The notes: generated by a model not told the origin, from the letters alone. A DNA stretch of 49,849 nucleotides from an uncultured Atopobiaceae bacterium (GCA_944321515.1 CALULO010000013.1:1-49849), one strand, 5' to 3'; numbered from the stretch's first letter, positions 1 to 8,482 are shown. Numbers and translations: made by a program.

Positions 1-474
1 GGCTCCACCGACGTGATGCTCAACTCCATCTACGCCGCCCAGCAGCCCCAGACCTTCATCTTCCGCAACTGGGAGGTGGCCACCACGGGCAACCCGCTCG
101 CGCACGCGGTGCTGCGCGGCTACGTTGGCCTGGACGGCATCAACTACCCCAACTACCACTACGAGTACCTCGAGCGCCTGGCCGAGAAGTACACGGCGTC
201 GAGCTTCGAGAACCCGGCTGTGATCATTGACTGCAACCACGACAACTCCGGCAAGCGCCCGTTCCAGCAGATTCGCATCTGCCACGAGGTCATGGACTCT
301 GTGCACCGCTCCGAGGCAATCGGCCGGCTGGTGCGCGGCTTCATGGTGGAGAGCTACCTCGTGGACGGCAACCAGCCCGTCGGCGGCGGCACCTACGGCC
401 AGTCCATCACGGACGCCTGCATCGGCTGGGAGAAGACCGAGCGCCTGGTGCTGGAGATCGCGGAGCGCTCGTAG
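1..474 (+). CDS. Class I DAHP synthase, C-terminal part (5' end outside window)
   Basis: The frame is open from base 1 and ends at TAG 472-474, so only the last ~157 residues are present. The fragment matches the C-terminal half of class I (AroF/G/H-type) 3-deoxy-7-phosphoheptulonate synthase, which condenses phosphoenolpyruvate and erythrose-4-phosphate as the first step of the shikimate pathway. Visible family signatures are the NPAVIIDCNHDNSGK stretch (the metal/phosphate-binding region, usually written DxSHxNSxK), FMVESYLVDGNQ, and YGQSITDACIGWE near the end. The Asn in place of the usual Ser in the HxNSGK region is a small variation. Which isoenzyme, and whether feedback-regulated, cannot be told without the N terminus. 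Cytoplasmic. Confidence 0.9.
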   Translation, partial: GSTDVMLNSIYAAQQPQTFIFRNWEVATTGNPLAHAVLRGYVGLDGINYPNYHYEYLERLAEKYTASSFENPAVIIDCNHDNSGKRPFQQIRICHEVMDSVHRSEAIGRLVRGFMVESYLVDGNQPVGGGTYGQSITDACIGWEKTERLVLEIAERS

Positions 475-491
475 CCGGTACCCTCGCGCCT

Positions 492-503
492 GGCGAGAAG
501 GAC
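492..503 (+). repeat. Copy of the recurrent 12-mer GGCGAGAAGGAC
   Basis: Intergenic exact copy 18 bases after the DAHP synthase stop. It belongs to a word repeated throughout the window on both strands (see findings). Confidence 0.8.
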
Positions 504-547
504 CTCAGGCCCATGGTGCCAAGGGGTACGATAGTTGCATCTAGGTG

Positions 548-575
548 ACCGGCCCGTGCGCCGCGCCGGGCCGGT
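548..575 (+). terminator. GC-rich hairpin between DAHP synthase and lipoprotein gene
   Basis: A 9-bp perfect stem (ACCGGCCCG / CGGGCCGGT) with a 10-base loop. There is no clear T tract after it, so it could be a weak terminator for the upstream gene or a leader hairpin for the lipoprotein gene that starts 21 bases later. Confidence 0.45.
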
Positions 576-596
576 CCTCGTCTGAGGGAGGGTGCT

Positions 597-1553
597 ATGA
601 AGCGTGTGAGCTGGGGCCTTCGCAGGGCCGGGGCGCTCGCCGCCACGGTGCTCCTGGCGGCGTCGGGCGCGACGTTCGCGCTTTCGGGCTGTGACGGGAC
701 TCAGGAGCCGGCCGAGCAGACGCCCGCTGAGCAGCCCGCGGGAGACGACGCGAGCCAGACGGACGATGCGACGGACGTCGCGCAGGAGCTCGTTGACCCG
801 AGCGACGTGGCGGCCGCCACGGAAGAGGTGAGGACGAACGTGGGCATTGACGGGTACACCCTGACCATCGACACGCTTGCCGTGGACGAGGCCGGCTTCG
901 GCCGGGCCACGTATGAGCTGAGCGGGCCCAACGTGGGCGCGCTGCGTGGGGAGGGCGGGACGCTCTCCTTTGGCAGCGCAGACGTGGGCCTTGACGACCT
1001 TCAGATGCGCACGGCGACCGACGGGCGGCCCAACCTCGTCTGCACCTATGACGACGCGTCCACGGACGACGCCCTCAGGGGCACCATCTACTTCGACGCC
1101 CGCTCGTACGACGAGGTCGCGGGCGCTCTCAGCTGGCAGCTCCTCTTCCATGACGGGGACACCTCCGAGGGGTCCGGCCAGGTCACCACGAGCCCCGTCA
1201 CGCCCGCAAAGGTGCTCGGCGCACGGCACTTCACCGACGGCGACGCCGCCACGGCCACGCTCGGCCCCCTCGGCCTCGCGCTCAGCACAGGCGTCGACAC
1301 GGAGACGGGACAGTTCGTGGACGACCTGGTGACGCTGCACTTCAAGGATGGCACCGAAGAGGTGGTCTTTGACGCGAGCGACCCCTCCGCGGGCACGAGC
1401 CTGCTTCAGAGCGCACGCCCGGACGGCTCGACGTCCTATGCGCTCCCGGAGGACGTTGACGTGCTGTCCGTCAAGAGCATCACGCTTGAGGGGCGCAGGC
1501 TCTCCACCGCTGGCGAGGAGGCGGTGAGCTATACGTTCACCTCGGCCGCGTAG
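597..1553 (+). CDS. Secreted lipoprotein of unknown function
   Basis: 318 residues. The N terminus has a positively charged start (MKRVSWGLRRAG), a hydrophobic stretch and a lipobox LSGC near residue 32, so a diacylglyceryl-Cys anchored lipoprotein on the outer face of the membrane is expected. After the Cys comes a 40-residue linker rich in Glu, Asp, Ala, Pro and Gln, typical of a spacer. The remainder (about residues 75-318) is acidic and appears to be beta-rich, with no family motif I recognise. The start ATG has a GAGGGAGG ribosome-binding site 6 bases upstream. It stands alone between a hairpin at 548-575 and the convergent terminator at 1609-1644. Function unknown; a structural or solute-binding role is only a guess. 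Confidence 0.75.
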   Translation: MKRVSWGLRRAGALAATVLLAASGATFALSGCDGTQEPAEQTPAEQPAGDDASQTDDATDVAQELVDPSDVAAATEEVRTNVGIDGYTLTIDTLAVDEAGFGRATYELSGPNVGALRGEGGTLSFGSADVGLDDLQMRTATDGRPNLVCTYDDASTDDALRGTIYFDARSYDEVAGALSWQLLFHDGDTSEGSGQVTTSPVTPAKVLGARHFTDGDAATATLGPLGLALSTGVDTETGQFVDDLVTLHFKDGTEEVVFDASDPSAGTSLLQSARPDGSTSYALPEDVDVLSVKSITLEGRRLSTAGEEAVSYTFTSAA

Positions 1554-1608
1554 CGGCCGGTACGTTGGCAGCCGCGCACGGCACGCGCACGACACCTGCG
1601 GGTTTAGC

Positions 1609-1644
1609 AAAAAGGGGCGGGCGGCTCGCATGGCCGCCCGCCCC
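1609..1644 (-). terminator. Rho-independent terminator of the pfl operon
   Basis: Perfect 12-bp stem (GGGGCGGGCGGC at 1614-1625, its complement at 1633-1644) with a 7-base loop. On the minus strand it is followed by TTTTT, so it ends transcription of the activase gene; it lies 8 bases past that gene's stop. Confidence 0.85.
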
Positions 1645-1652
1645 TCCTGGCG

Positions 1653-2471
1653 TTATCTGACCCCGCGCTCGGCCCGGCGCCGCGCGCGGGCGACGAGAGC
1701 CACGCGCCGCAGCTCCTTTGCCCGCTTCGGGTCCATCGCCTTCACGCCCTCGAGCGGGTAGGTGATGCCGAGCTTGTCGTACTTGGGCTTGCCGAGCGTG
1801 TGGTAGGGGAGGAAGTCCAGGCCCACGACGTTGTCCCAGTTGCCGATGATGCGACCCACCTCGGCGGCCTCCTCTTCGCTGTCCGTGATGCCGGGAACCA
1901 CCACGTGTCGGATGAGGGTGGGGACGCCGCGACGCGCCAGCTCGTCGCCGAGCTCGAGCGCGTGGCTCGCGGGAAGGCCGCAGAGCCTCTCGTGCTCGGA
2001 GGCCTCGGCCGTCTTGATGTCAAGCAGCACGAGGTCGCACTCGTCCAGGAGCGGCGAGAAGCGCTCCGACGCCGCGGCGGAGAAGGTGGCACCGCTCGTG
2101 TCGAGGCAGGTGTGGATGCGCCCGGCGGGGGCGGCGTGCGCGGAGCGGAAGAGCGCGGCCACGAAGTCCGGCTGCGCCATCGGCTCGCCGCCTGTGACGG
2201 TGATGCCGCCGCGCCGGTAGAAGGGACGGTTGCGCTCGAACTTCTCGAGGATCTCCGCGACGGTCACGCTCGTGCCCGGGCCGGAGCCGTCCGCGCGACC
2301 GAACTCCCAGGTGTCCGGGTTGTGGCAGTAGAGGCAGCGCATCGGGCACCCCTGGCAGAAGACCACCAGGCGCGTGCCAGGGCCGTCCACCGTGCCGAAG
2401 GTCTCTACGGAGTGAACCCTCCCTGCGACCTCCAGGTCCTTCTCGCCCAGCCTCTCGGTACCCACCGTCAC
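1653..2471 (-). CDS. pflA: Pyruvate formate-lyase activating enzyme (radical SAM)
   Basis: About 272 residues from a GTG at 2471, chosen because GGGGAAGG lies 7 bases upstream; longer in-frame extensions run through the palindrome at 2515-2597 and have no family similarity. The radical SAM cluster motif CxxxCxxC is visible as CPMRCLYC, preceded by the activase signature VDGPGTRLVVFCQGCP and followed by HNPDTW; GGEPM and the later PYHTLGKPKY are also as in PflA. The enzyme uses a 4Fe-4S cluster and S-adenosylmethionine to abstract hydrogen from the radical glycine of pyruvate formate-lyase. Here its substrate glycine lies in the separate small protein encoded just upstream. The N-terminal GEKD is encoded by a copy of the recurrent 12-mer (2436-2447, minus strand). 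Confidence 0.93.
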   Translation of the reverse strand: MTVGTERLGEKDLEVAGRVHSVETFGTVDGPGTRLVVFCQGCPMRCLYCHNPDTWEFGRADGSGPGTSVTVAEILEKFERNRPFYRRGGITVTGGEPMAQPDFVAALFRSAHAAPAGRIHTCLDTSGATFSAAASERFSPLLDECDLVLLDIKTAEASEHERLCGLPASHALELGDELARRGVPTLIRHVVVPGITDSEEEAAEVGRIIGNWDNVVGLDFLPYHTLGKPKYDKLGITYPLEGVKAMDPKRAKELRRVALVARARRRAERGVR

Positions 2472-2514
2472 ACCCGCACCTTCCCCATGTACGTGATTGG
2501 ATCTCAAGCTTGCA

Positions 2515-2597
2515 ATAGGCCCACGGGGTTGCGGAGCAAAGTCCCTGAGCGCCAAGGCGCAAAGCACTTTGCGGAGCAACCCCGTGGGCCCGCCTAT
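2515..2597 (-). other. Long near-palindrome between radical-domain gene and pflA
   Basis: Arms beginning ATAGG and ending CCTAT, with cores CCCACGGGGTTGC / GCAACCCCGTGGG and further pairing AAAGT / ACTTT, form a ~30-bp imperfect stem around a loop that itself contains GCGCCAAGGCGC. No T tract follows. It lies in the 140-base gap between two minus-strand genes and is a candidate attenuator, RNA-processing site or mobile palindrome. Confidence 0.7.
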
Positions 2598-2612
2598 CAG
2601 ATGAGGTTCCCG

Positions 2613-2864
2613 CTACATCGACTCGTGGAAGGTGCGGGAGATGACGTCGTCCTGCTGCTTCTTGGTGAGGGAGTTGAACTTCACCGCGTAGCCGGAGACG
2701 CGGATGGTGAGCTGCGGGTACTTCTCGGGGTGGGCCTGGGCGTCGAGCAGAGTCTCCTTGGTGAAGACGTTGACGTTGAGGTGGTGGCCACCCTCCTCGG
2801 CGTAGCCGTCGATCATGCTGACGAGGTTGTCGATCTGCTCGGGGGAGGCGGTAGCGGTGCTCAT
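2613..2864 (-). CDS. Stand-alone glycyl-radical domain of pyruvate formate-lyase (GrcA-like)
   Basis: 83 residues from ATG 2864, with AAGGGAA upstream. Residues ~11-83 align by eye with the last ~75 residues of full-length pyruvate formate-lyase: [17 protein letters not shown], then [18 protein letters not shown], then the radical motif RVSGYAV with the glycine at residue 58, then [17 protein letters not shown]. The protein is therefore the domain that carries the catalytic glycyl radical. It resembles E. coli GrcA/YfiD, the spare part that rescues oxygen-cleaved enzyme, but lacks GrcA's longer N terminus. Here it is probably not a spare, because the adjacent large chain has no radical domain of its own. 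It lies 119 bases after the pflB stop and 140 bases before pflA, with hairpins in both gaps. Confidence 0.9.
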   Translation of the reverse strand: MSTATASPEQIDNLVSMIDGYAEEGGHHLNVNVFTKETLLDAQAHPEKYPQLTIRVSGYAVKFNSLTKKQQDDVISRTFHESM

Positions 2865-2883
2865 GGTGGTTCCCTTCTCGTGC

Positions 2884-2905
2884 GGGCCGCCCCGCAGGGC
2901 GGCCC
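2884..2905 (-). other. Perfect hairpin just upstream of the radical-domain gene
   Basis: A 9-bp perfect stem (GGGCCGCCC / GGGCGGCCC, loop CGCA) lies about 10 bases upstream of the ribosome-binding site of the radical-domain gene and 78 bases after pflB stops. There is no T tract. It could stabilise or process the mRNA and so set the ratio of the two chains. Confidence 0.6.
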
Positions 2906-2983
2906 TTCCTGTCTCACACAGTCTAGCCGATAATTGGCACCTAAGAGGTGACACTTATCGGGCGGCCCGGTAGGGCCGGGGCG

Positions 2984-5071
2984 CTAGCAGCAGCCGCAGT
3001 CGGGGGCCGGGTTCTCGATCTGGATGTCCACGTCGAGGGCGTCGAGGTCAAGCTCGTCGAACATGACGGCGGCGTCCTTGCCGAGGGCGTTGGGGACGAT
3101 GGAGAACGTGTTGGAGATGCCGTCCTGGGCGTCCTTGAACGGGAGCTTGGCGACGGAGGCAAGCGACGCGACGGCGCCGTGGGTGTCGCGGCGGTGCATC
3201 GGGTTGGCGCCCGGCGCGAAGGGCTCGCCGGCGCGACGGCCGTCAGGGGTGTTGCCGGTGGCGCTGCCGTAGACGACGTTCGAGGTGATCGTGAGGATCG
3301 AGGTCGTCGGGACGGAGTTGCGGTAGGTGTCGATCTCGCGGACGTACTTCATGAAGACCTCGACGACGTCGTGGGCGATCTTGTCCACGCGGTCGTCGTC
3401 GTTGCCGTACTTGGGGAAGTCGCCCTCGACCTCGTAGTCGGTGACGAGGCCGGTCTCGTCACGGATGACCTTGACCTTGGCGTACTTGATCGCGGAGAGC
3501 GAGTCGGCCACCACTGAGAGGCCGGCGATGCCCGTGGCGAACCAGCGGTGCACGTGCTCGTCGTGCAGGGCCATCTGCAGGCGCTCGTAGCAGTACTTGT
3601 CGTGCATGTAGTGGATGATGTTGAGGGAGTTCACGTAGACGCCGGCGAGCCACGCCATCATGTCGCGGTACTTGGAGATGACGTCGTCGTAGTCGAGGTA
3701 GTCGCCCTCCACCGGACGGAACTTCGGGCCCACCTGCTCGCCGCTCTTCTCGTCGCGGCCGCCGTTGATGGCGTAGAGGAGGCACTTGGCCAGGTTGGCG
3801 CGGGCGCCGAAGAACTGCATCTCCTTGCCGATGCGCATCGAGGAGACGCAGCACGCGATGGCGTAGTCGTCACCGTGGTAGACGCGCATGAGGTCGTCGT
3901 TCTCGTACTGGATGGAGCTCGTGGTGATGGAGATCTTGGCGCAGTAGCGCTTGAAGGCCTCGGGCAGGCGCGTGGACCAGAGCACCGTGAGGTTGGGCTC
4001 GGGGCTGGTGCCCATGTTCTCGAGGGTGTGGAGGTAGCGGAAGGCGGTCTTGGTGACCATGGAGCGGCCGTCGACGCCCATGCCGCCGAGCGACTCGGTG
4101 ACCCACTGCGGGTCGCCGGAGAACAGCTCGTTGTACTCGGGGGTGCGGGCGAACTTGACCATGCGGAGCTTCATGACGAGGTGGTCGATGATCTCCTGGG
4201 CCTCGGCCTCGGTGATCTTGCCGGCCTTGAGGTCACGCTCGGCGTAGATGTCGAGGAACGTGGAGTTGCGGCCGATGGACATGGCGGCGCCGTTCTGCTC
4301 CTTGACCGCGGCGAGGTAGCCGAAGTAGAGCCACTGGACGGCCTCCTGGAAGTTGCGCGCGGGGCCGGAGATGTCGATGCCGTAGATCTGGCCGAGCTGC
4401 TTGAGCTCGCCGAGGGCGCGGATCTGCTCCGCGAGCTCCTCGCGGTGGCGGATGGTGGCCTCGTTCATGGTCTTCTGGGTGCCGGCGTGCTCGGCCTTCT
4501 TCTCCTCGATGAGGCGGTCGACGCCGTAGAGGGCCACGCGGCGGTAGTCGCCGATGATGCGGCCACGGCCGTAGGCGTCGGGGAGGCCGGTGATGATGTG
4601 GGAGTGGCGGCAGGCGCGCATCTCGGGGGTGTAGACGTCGAAGACGCCCGCGTTGTGGGTCTTGCGGTAGTTGGTGTAGAAGTCGACGACCTCGGGGTCG
4701 ACCTCGTAGCCGTTCTGCTTGCAGGCGGCCACGGCCATGCGGATGCCGCCGTTGGGCATGAGGGCGCGCTTGAGGGGCTTCTCGGTCTGCAGGCCCACGA
4801 TCTTCTCGAGCGGCTTGTCGATGTAGCCGGCGGGGTGGGAGGTGATGGTGGAGACTACCTTGGTGTCCATGTCGAGGACGCCGCCAGCCTTGCGCTCCTG
4901 CTCGAAGAGGCCGAGGACCTCGTCCCAGAGCTTGACGGTGCTCTCGGTGGGGCCGGCGAGGAAGGACTCGTCGCCGTCGTAGGGGGTGTAGTTCCTCTGG
5001 ATGAAGTCCCGGACGTCAATCTGGTGCTCCCAGTTACCGCCGACAAATCCCTGCCATGCTTCCTGACTCAC
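2984..5071 (-). CDS. pflB: Pyruvate formate-lyase catalytic chain lacking the glycyl-radical domain
   Basis: 695 residues from GTG 5071 (GGGAG 8 bases upstream). It closely matches E. coli-type formate C-acetyltransferase, which converts pyruvate and CoA to acetyl-CoA and formate. The catalytic cysteine pair is present at residues 407-408 (IACCVSSM), followed by [21 protein letters not shown] in two blocks, and late signatures such as [22 protein letters not shown] and [14 protein letters not shown]. After ALGKD, where the normal enzyme continues into its radical domain, this chain instead ends in an acidic tail ([15 protein letters not shown]) and a Cys-rich end, PDCGCC, then TAG. Normal length is about 750-760. 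The missing domain is encoded separately at 2613-2864. No frameshift joins the two: they are 119 bases apart and each has its own start signal. Confidence 0.95.
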   Translation of the reverse strand: MSQEAWQGFVGGNWEHQIDVRDFIQRNYTPYDGDESFLAGPTESTVKLWDEVLGLFEQERKAGGVLDMDTKVVSTITSHPAGYIDKPLEKIVGLQTEKPLKRALMPNGGIRMAVAACKQNGYEVDPEVVDFYTNYRKTHNAGVFDVYTPEMRACRHSHIITGLPDAYGRGRIIGDYRRVALYGVDRLIEEKKAEHAGTQKTMNEATIRHREELAEQIRALGELKQLGQIYGIDISGPARNFQEAVQWLYFGYLAAVKEQNGAAMSIGRNSTFLDIYAERDLKAGKITEAEAQEIIDHLVMKLRMVKFARTPEYNELFSGDPQWVTESLGGMGVDGRSMVTKTAFRYLHTLENMGTSPEPNLTVLWSTRLPEAFKRYCAKISITTSSIQYENDDLMRVYHGDDYAIACCVSSMRIGKEMQFFGARANLAKCLLYAINGGRDEKSGEQVGPKFRPVEGDYLDYDDVISKYRDMMAWLAGVYVNSLNIIHYMHDKYCYERLQMALHDEHVHRWFATGIAGLSVVADSLSAIKYAKVKVIRDETGLVTDYEVEGDFPKYGNDDDRVDKIAHDVVEVFMKYVREIDTYRNSVPTTSILTITSNVVYGSATGNTPDGRRAGEPFAPGANPMHRRDTHGAVASLASVAKLPFKDAQDGISNTFSIVPNALGKDAAVMFDELDLDALDVDIQIENPAPDCGCC

Positions 5072-5196
5072 TGGTCACGCTCCCTTGCTCTGTGGTCGTT
5101 GCGTGTGCCGTCGGATAACGGCACCCTTCAACCTACCAGAGTGAGGGGGCAAGCGAGGGCCAGAAAAGTTAGCCAACTGCGTCAACCCGTAATTTC

Positions 5197-5210
5197 CACA
5201 ATATCTTGTG
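5197..5210. promoter_or_regulatory. Inverted repeat in the AT-rich pflB upstream region
   Basis: CACAA-TATC-TTGTG is a 5-4-5 inverted repeat in an unusually AT-rich stretch (about 5165-5260) upstream of pflB. The position suits an operator or promoter element for pfl control. It does not match the Rex or FNR consensus I know, so the regulator is unassigned. Confidence 0.35.
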
Positions 5211-5313
5211 TTTGTATGGTGACGGCGTAACTATTAGTTGTGGTATTCTAGGGAATCCGAAGATGCCGTTCACCGAAGAAACGCTACCGTTTGCTGGAGG
5301 GTGCCCACGTCCC

Positions 5314-5347
5314 AGAGAAAAGGGGCGCCGCCCGAAGGTGACGCCCC
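5314..5347 (-). terminator. Terminator of the GH3-GtrA transcription unit
   Basis: On the minus strand GGGGCG ... CGCCCC forms a stem followed by TTTTCTC; it lies 25 bases past the GtrA-like stop codon. Confidence 0.75.
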
Positions 5348-5371
5348 CTCTGCTGGTCTCTCCTAGCGCGG

Positions 5372-5926
5372 CTACTCCTTCTTTGCCTCGCCCTCGGGGA
5401 AGATGATCTTGTTGACGAAGAAGAAGATCACCATTGAGATGCCGCCGTTCAGGACCGTGGTGCCGATGTTGTAGACCCAGCCCGGGACGAACATGCCGGC
5501 CACGGCGACCCAGATGCAGTTGATGGAGTTCACGATGCAGGTGATGATGATGAACGCCACCAGGTACCAGGCGATCTGCGGTCCGACCTTGCCCTTGGAG
5601 CGGAACACGAAGTTGCGCTGGATGGGGAAGTTGATGCACTCGCCGATGACCATGGCAACCATGTAGGCGCAGAAGTACGCGAGGCCGCCGTGGGCCTGGT
5701 CGTAGCCGAGGATGTTCCACTGGAAGGTCTCGCCGAAGAGGGTCACCGGGATGCCGGGCCAGCCGAACGAGGCGTCGCCCAGGAAGGCGAAGGCCGCGGG
5801 CAGGAAGGTCAGCATCAGGTACTTGAAGACGGTGATGAGGTTGGAGACGATGACAAAGAGGCCGCCCTCGCGAATCCACTTTGCCGCCGCCGGGTGCTTC
5901 TCGGCGAAGTTGGTCCAGAAGTTCAT
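5372..5926 (-). CDS. GtrA-like multi-pass membrane protein
   Basis: 184 residues with four hydrophobic segments (about 22-50, 80-100, 118-142 and 150-172). The loop INFPIQRNFVFRSKG, a cytoplasmic segment of the N-x-x-x-x-R-x-F-V-F type, is characteristic of the GtrA/DPMS family, whose members help flip or modify polyprenyl-linked sugars. The C terminus is short and charged (EGEAKKE). It begins 30 bases after the GH3 beta-glucosidase gene on the same strand and shares its terminator, so the two are likely co-transcribed. No glycosyltransferase partner is visible in the window, so the sugar handled is unknown. Confidence 0.75.
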   Translation of the reverse strand: MNFWTNFAEKHPAAAKWIREGGLFVIVSNLITVFKYLMLTFLPAAFAFLGDASFGWPGIPVTLFGETFQWNILGYDQAHGGLAYFCAYMVAMVIGECINFPIQRNFVFRSKGKVGPQIAWYLVAFIIITCIVNSINCIWVAVAGMFVPGWVYNIGTTVLNGGISMVIFFFVNKIIFPEGEAKKE

Positions 5927-5956
5927 GTGCTCTCTCCTTGTTCGACGTTGGCGTGT

Positions 5957-8443
5957 CTAGCCAAGCAGCTTCTTGGTCTGCCCGTTCCTGACGAGGTTCA
6001 TGACAAAGGCGAAGGCGATGGGCACCACGACCCACAGCGCCCAGAGCAAGATCCCAACCCCGACGCCCCAGCCCAGGAGCACCGCCGCGGCGAGAAGGAC
6101 CACGCCGCCCCAGCCGTAGCCCTTGACCTCGCGGACAAGCGCGTCAACGACGCCCATGTCCACCATGCCGCCCGTCATCTTGCCGATGGCGCGCAGGGGC
6201 ATGTTCCAGACGAACAGCACGTTGAGGTCGGGGTGGCCGCTGCGGTCGGCGGAGCGCTTCAGAGAGCGCAGCACGAGCCAGACCACCCAGAAGATGAGCG
6301 AGCGGCCGTGGTTGAGGTCGCGGAAGCACATGTTGCGCTCGATCGTGGCGCCCGCGGCGGGCACGGGGCGGCCGAGCAGGGCGGAGAAGTGCGCGTCGTC
6401 CACGGAGGTGACGTCGGCGGTCTGGTAGGGGGTCACGTCCACGCCGGCGTAGGGGTCGGCGGCGCCGGTGCCGGCAACCTCGAGCTCGGCGGTGAGGCGG
6501 ACGTCGTCGGAGGAGGCGGCCACGCGCAGCTCGTAGGTGCCGCCCTCGACCTCCCAGCGGTTGGTGGCAACGTTGAAGTAGCGGAAGGCCTTGTCGTCGA
6601 GCGGGATGCTCACGCGGCGGGACTCTCCGGGCTCAAGCGTCACCTTGGCGAAGCCCTTGAGCTCCTGCGCGGGGCGGAAGACCTCGTGGTCGGGCTTGGC
6701 CACGTAGAGCTGGGCAACCTCGGCGCCGGCGACCTTGCCGGTGTTGGTGACGGTGAAGCTGACTTCCTCGGGCGTGGCCGCGACGTCGGAGTAGGCGAAG
6801 GTGGTGTAGGAGAGGCCGTAGCCAAAGGGGAAGGCCACGGGCACGCCGGCGGTCTGGAAGTAGCGGTAGCCCACGTAGAGTCCCTCGCGGTACTCGGCGT
6901 TCTTCTCCTCGGAGGGGAAGTTGGCGGAGGAGGGCACGTCCTCCAGGCGGCGGGGCCAGGTCTCGGTGAGCTTGCCGGAGGGGCAGACCCTGCTGGTCAC
7001 CACGTCGAGCGCGGCCCCGGCGCCGGCCTGGCCGCCGAGGGCGCAGTAGAGCACGGAGCGGGCGTCGGCCATCCAGTCGCTCTCCACGCAGGACCCGGCG
7101 GAGAGCAGGACCACGACGCTCGGGTTGACCTCGGCGATGGCGTGGGCGAGCTCCACCTGGTTTTCGTTCAGGCGCATGGAGAGGCGCTCGGCGCCCTCGG
7201 ACTCGGCGATCTCGTCCAGGCCGAGGCACAGCAGCACCACGTCGGCGCTCTTGGCGAGCTCGAGGGCCGCCGCGCGCTTGGAGGCGTTCTCGCCGCCGTG
7301 GCGCTCGAAGCCCGGCTCGTAGCCCACGAGCTCGAGGTCCGTCTCTCCGATGAGGTCGAGCAGGGAGTCGACGCGGGTGGAGTTGACGGCGGAGGAGCCG
7401 GCGCCCTGGTAGCGCGGGGTCTTGGCGAAGTCGCCGATGAGTGCCACGCGGGCGTGGGCGGGCAGCGGCAGGAGGCCCTCCTCGTTCTTGAGCAGGACGC
7501 AGCCGGCGGCAGCCACCTTGCGGGCGAGCGCGTGGTGGGCGTCCGCGTCGAAGGAGCTCGGCGCGTCCTCGGTGGCGGCGTGGGTGGAGAGGGCGAGCTC
7601 TATGGCCTCGTCCACGCGGGCGTCGAGGTCCGCCTCGGCGAGCCTGCCGTCCCGCACCGCGGCCATGAGCTCGCGGGTCGAGGCCAGGCCCGGGGCCGGC
7701 ATCTCAAAGGTGGAGCCGGCGGCCACGCCCGCGGTGTGGTCGTTGGAGCCGCCCCAGTCCGTGACCACGGCGCCGTCGAAGCCCCACTCGTCGCGCAGGA
7801 TGTCCTTGAGGAGGTGGGCGTTCTCGTTTGCGTAGGTGCCGTTCACGAGGTTGTAGGAGCTCATGATGGTCTTGGGGCTGGACTCGCGCACGGCGATCTC
7901 AAAGCCGGTGAGGTATATCTCGCGCAGGGTGCGCTCGTCGACGATGGAGTCGGACGCCTGGCGGCGGGCCTCCTGGCTGTTGACGGCGAAGTGCTTGGGG
8001 CACGCGCCGATGCCGTTGGACTGGATGCCGCGCACGGCGGCGGCCGCCATCTTGCCGGAGAGGTAGGGGTCCTCGGAGTAGTACTCGAAGTTGCGTCCGC
8101 ACAGCGGGTTGCGCTTGATGCACAGGCCGGGGCCGAGCAGCGTGTTCACGCCCTGCGTGGCGGCCTCGTTGCCCATGGCCGCGCCGGCCTGCTCCACGAG
8201 CTCGGGGTCCCAGGTGTTGGCCATGGTGACGGCGGTGGGGAAGCACGTTGCGGGCTCGGACCCGTTGAGGCCGAGGTGGTCGGCCGCGCCCGCCTGGTGG
8301 CGAACGCCGGAGGGGCCGTCTGAGAACTCGACGGAGGGGATGCCCAGGCGCTTGATGGGCAGGGTGCCGAAGGTGGTGGCGCCCTGGAGCAGCGCGCACT
8401 TCTCGGCGAGCGTCATCTGTTTGATCAGGTCTTCGTGCTTCAT
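5957..8443 (-). CDS. GH3 beta-glucosidase with C-terminal membrane tail
   Basis: 828 residues from ATG 8443 (GAGGAG upstream). The glycoside hydrolase family 3 TIM-barrel domain runs to about residue 260, with FSDGPSGVR, ACPKHFAVNSQE (the KHF substrate-binding motif) and the nucleophile in VTDWGGSNDH, Asp229. A C-terminal alpha/beta sandwich and a fibronectin III-like domain (about 540-615) follow. Residues ~660-745 resemble the tail (MPLRAIGKMTGGMVDM) common to intracellular actinobacterial GH3 enzymes. Unusually, about 65 further residues contain two hydrophobic segments (GVVLLAAAVLLGWGVGVGIL and ALWVVVPIAFAFVM). There is no signal peptide, so the enzyme may be held on the inner face of the membrane. 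Likely hydrolyses beta-glucosides; exact substrate unknown. Confidence 0.9.
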   Translation of the reverse strand: MKHEDLIKQMTLAEKCALLQGATTFGTLPIKRLGIPSVEFSDGPSGVRHQAGAADHLGLNGSEPATCFPTAVTMANTWDPELVEQAGAAMGNEAATQGVNTLLGPGLCIKRNPLCGRNFEYYSEDPYLSGKMAAAAVRGIQSNGIGACPKHFAVNSQEARRQASDSIVDERTLREIYLTGFEIAVRESSPKTIMSSYNLVNGTYANENAHLLKDILRDEWGFDGAVVTDWGGSNDHTAGVAAGSTFEMPAPGLASTRELMAAVRDGRLAEADLDARVDEAIELALSTHAATEDAPSSFDADAHHALARKVAAAGCVLLKNEEGLLPLPAHARVALIGDFAKTPRYQGAGSSAVNSTRVDSLLDLIGETDLELVGYEPGFERHGGENASKRAAALELAKSADVVLLCLGLDEIAESEGAERLSMRLNENQVELAHAIAEVNPSVVVLLSAGSCVESDWMADARSVLYCALGGQAGAGAALDVVTSRVCPSGKLTETWPRRLEDVPSSANFPSEEKNAEYREGLYVGYRYFQTAGVPVAFPFGYGLSYTTFAYSDVAATPEEVSFTVTNTGKVAGAEVAQLYVAKPDHEVFRPAQELKGFAKVTLEPGESRRVSIPLDDKAFRYFNVATNRWEVEGGTYELRVAASSDDVRLTAELEVAGTGAADPYAGVDVTPYQTADVTSVDDAHFSALLGRPVPAAGATIERNMCFRDLNHGRSLIFWVVWLVLRSLKRSADRSGHPDLNVLFVWNMPLRAIGKMTGGMVDMGVVDALVREVKGYGWGGVVLLAAAVLLGWGVGVGILLWALWVVVPIAFAFVMNLVRNGQTKKLLG

Positions 8444-8482
8444 AGAGGCTCCTCGGGACCGGCCCTGAGAGGGCGGAATCTG

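Noticed and set aside
2472..2579. Longer N terminus for PflA
   Set aside because: It translates the palindrome between genes, lacks family similarity, and the GTG at 2471 has the good ribosome-binding site.
2865..2984. pflB truncated by a simple frameshift or sequencing error
   Set aside because: The large chain has a new ~30-residue tail, the gap is 119 bases with a hairpin, and the radical-domain gene has its own start signal and a non-homologous leader peptide.
5690..8323. Long plus-strand frame opposite the GH3 gene
   Set aside because: Same kind of shadow; Gly/Ala/Val/His-rich with no motif, while GH3 catalytic motifs are all on the minus strand.
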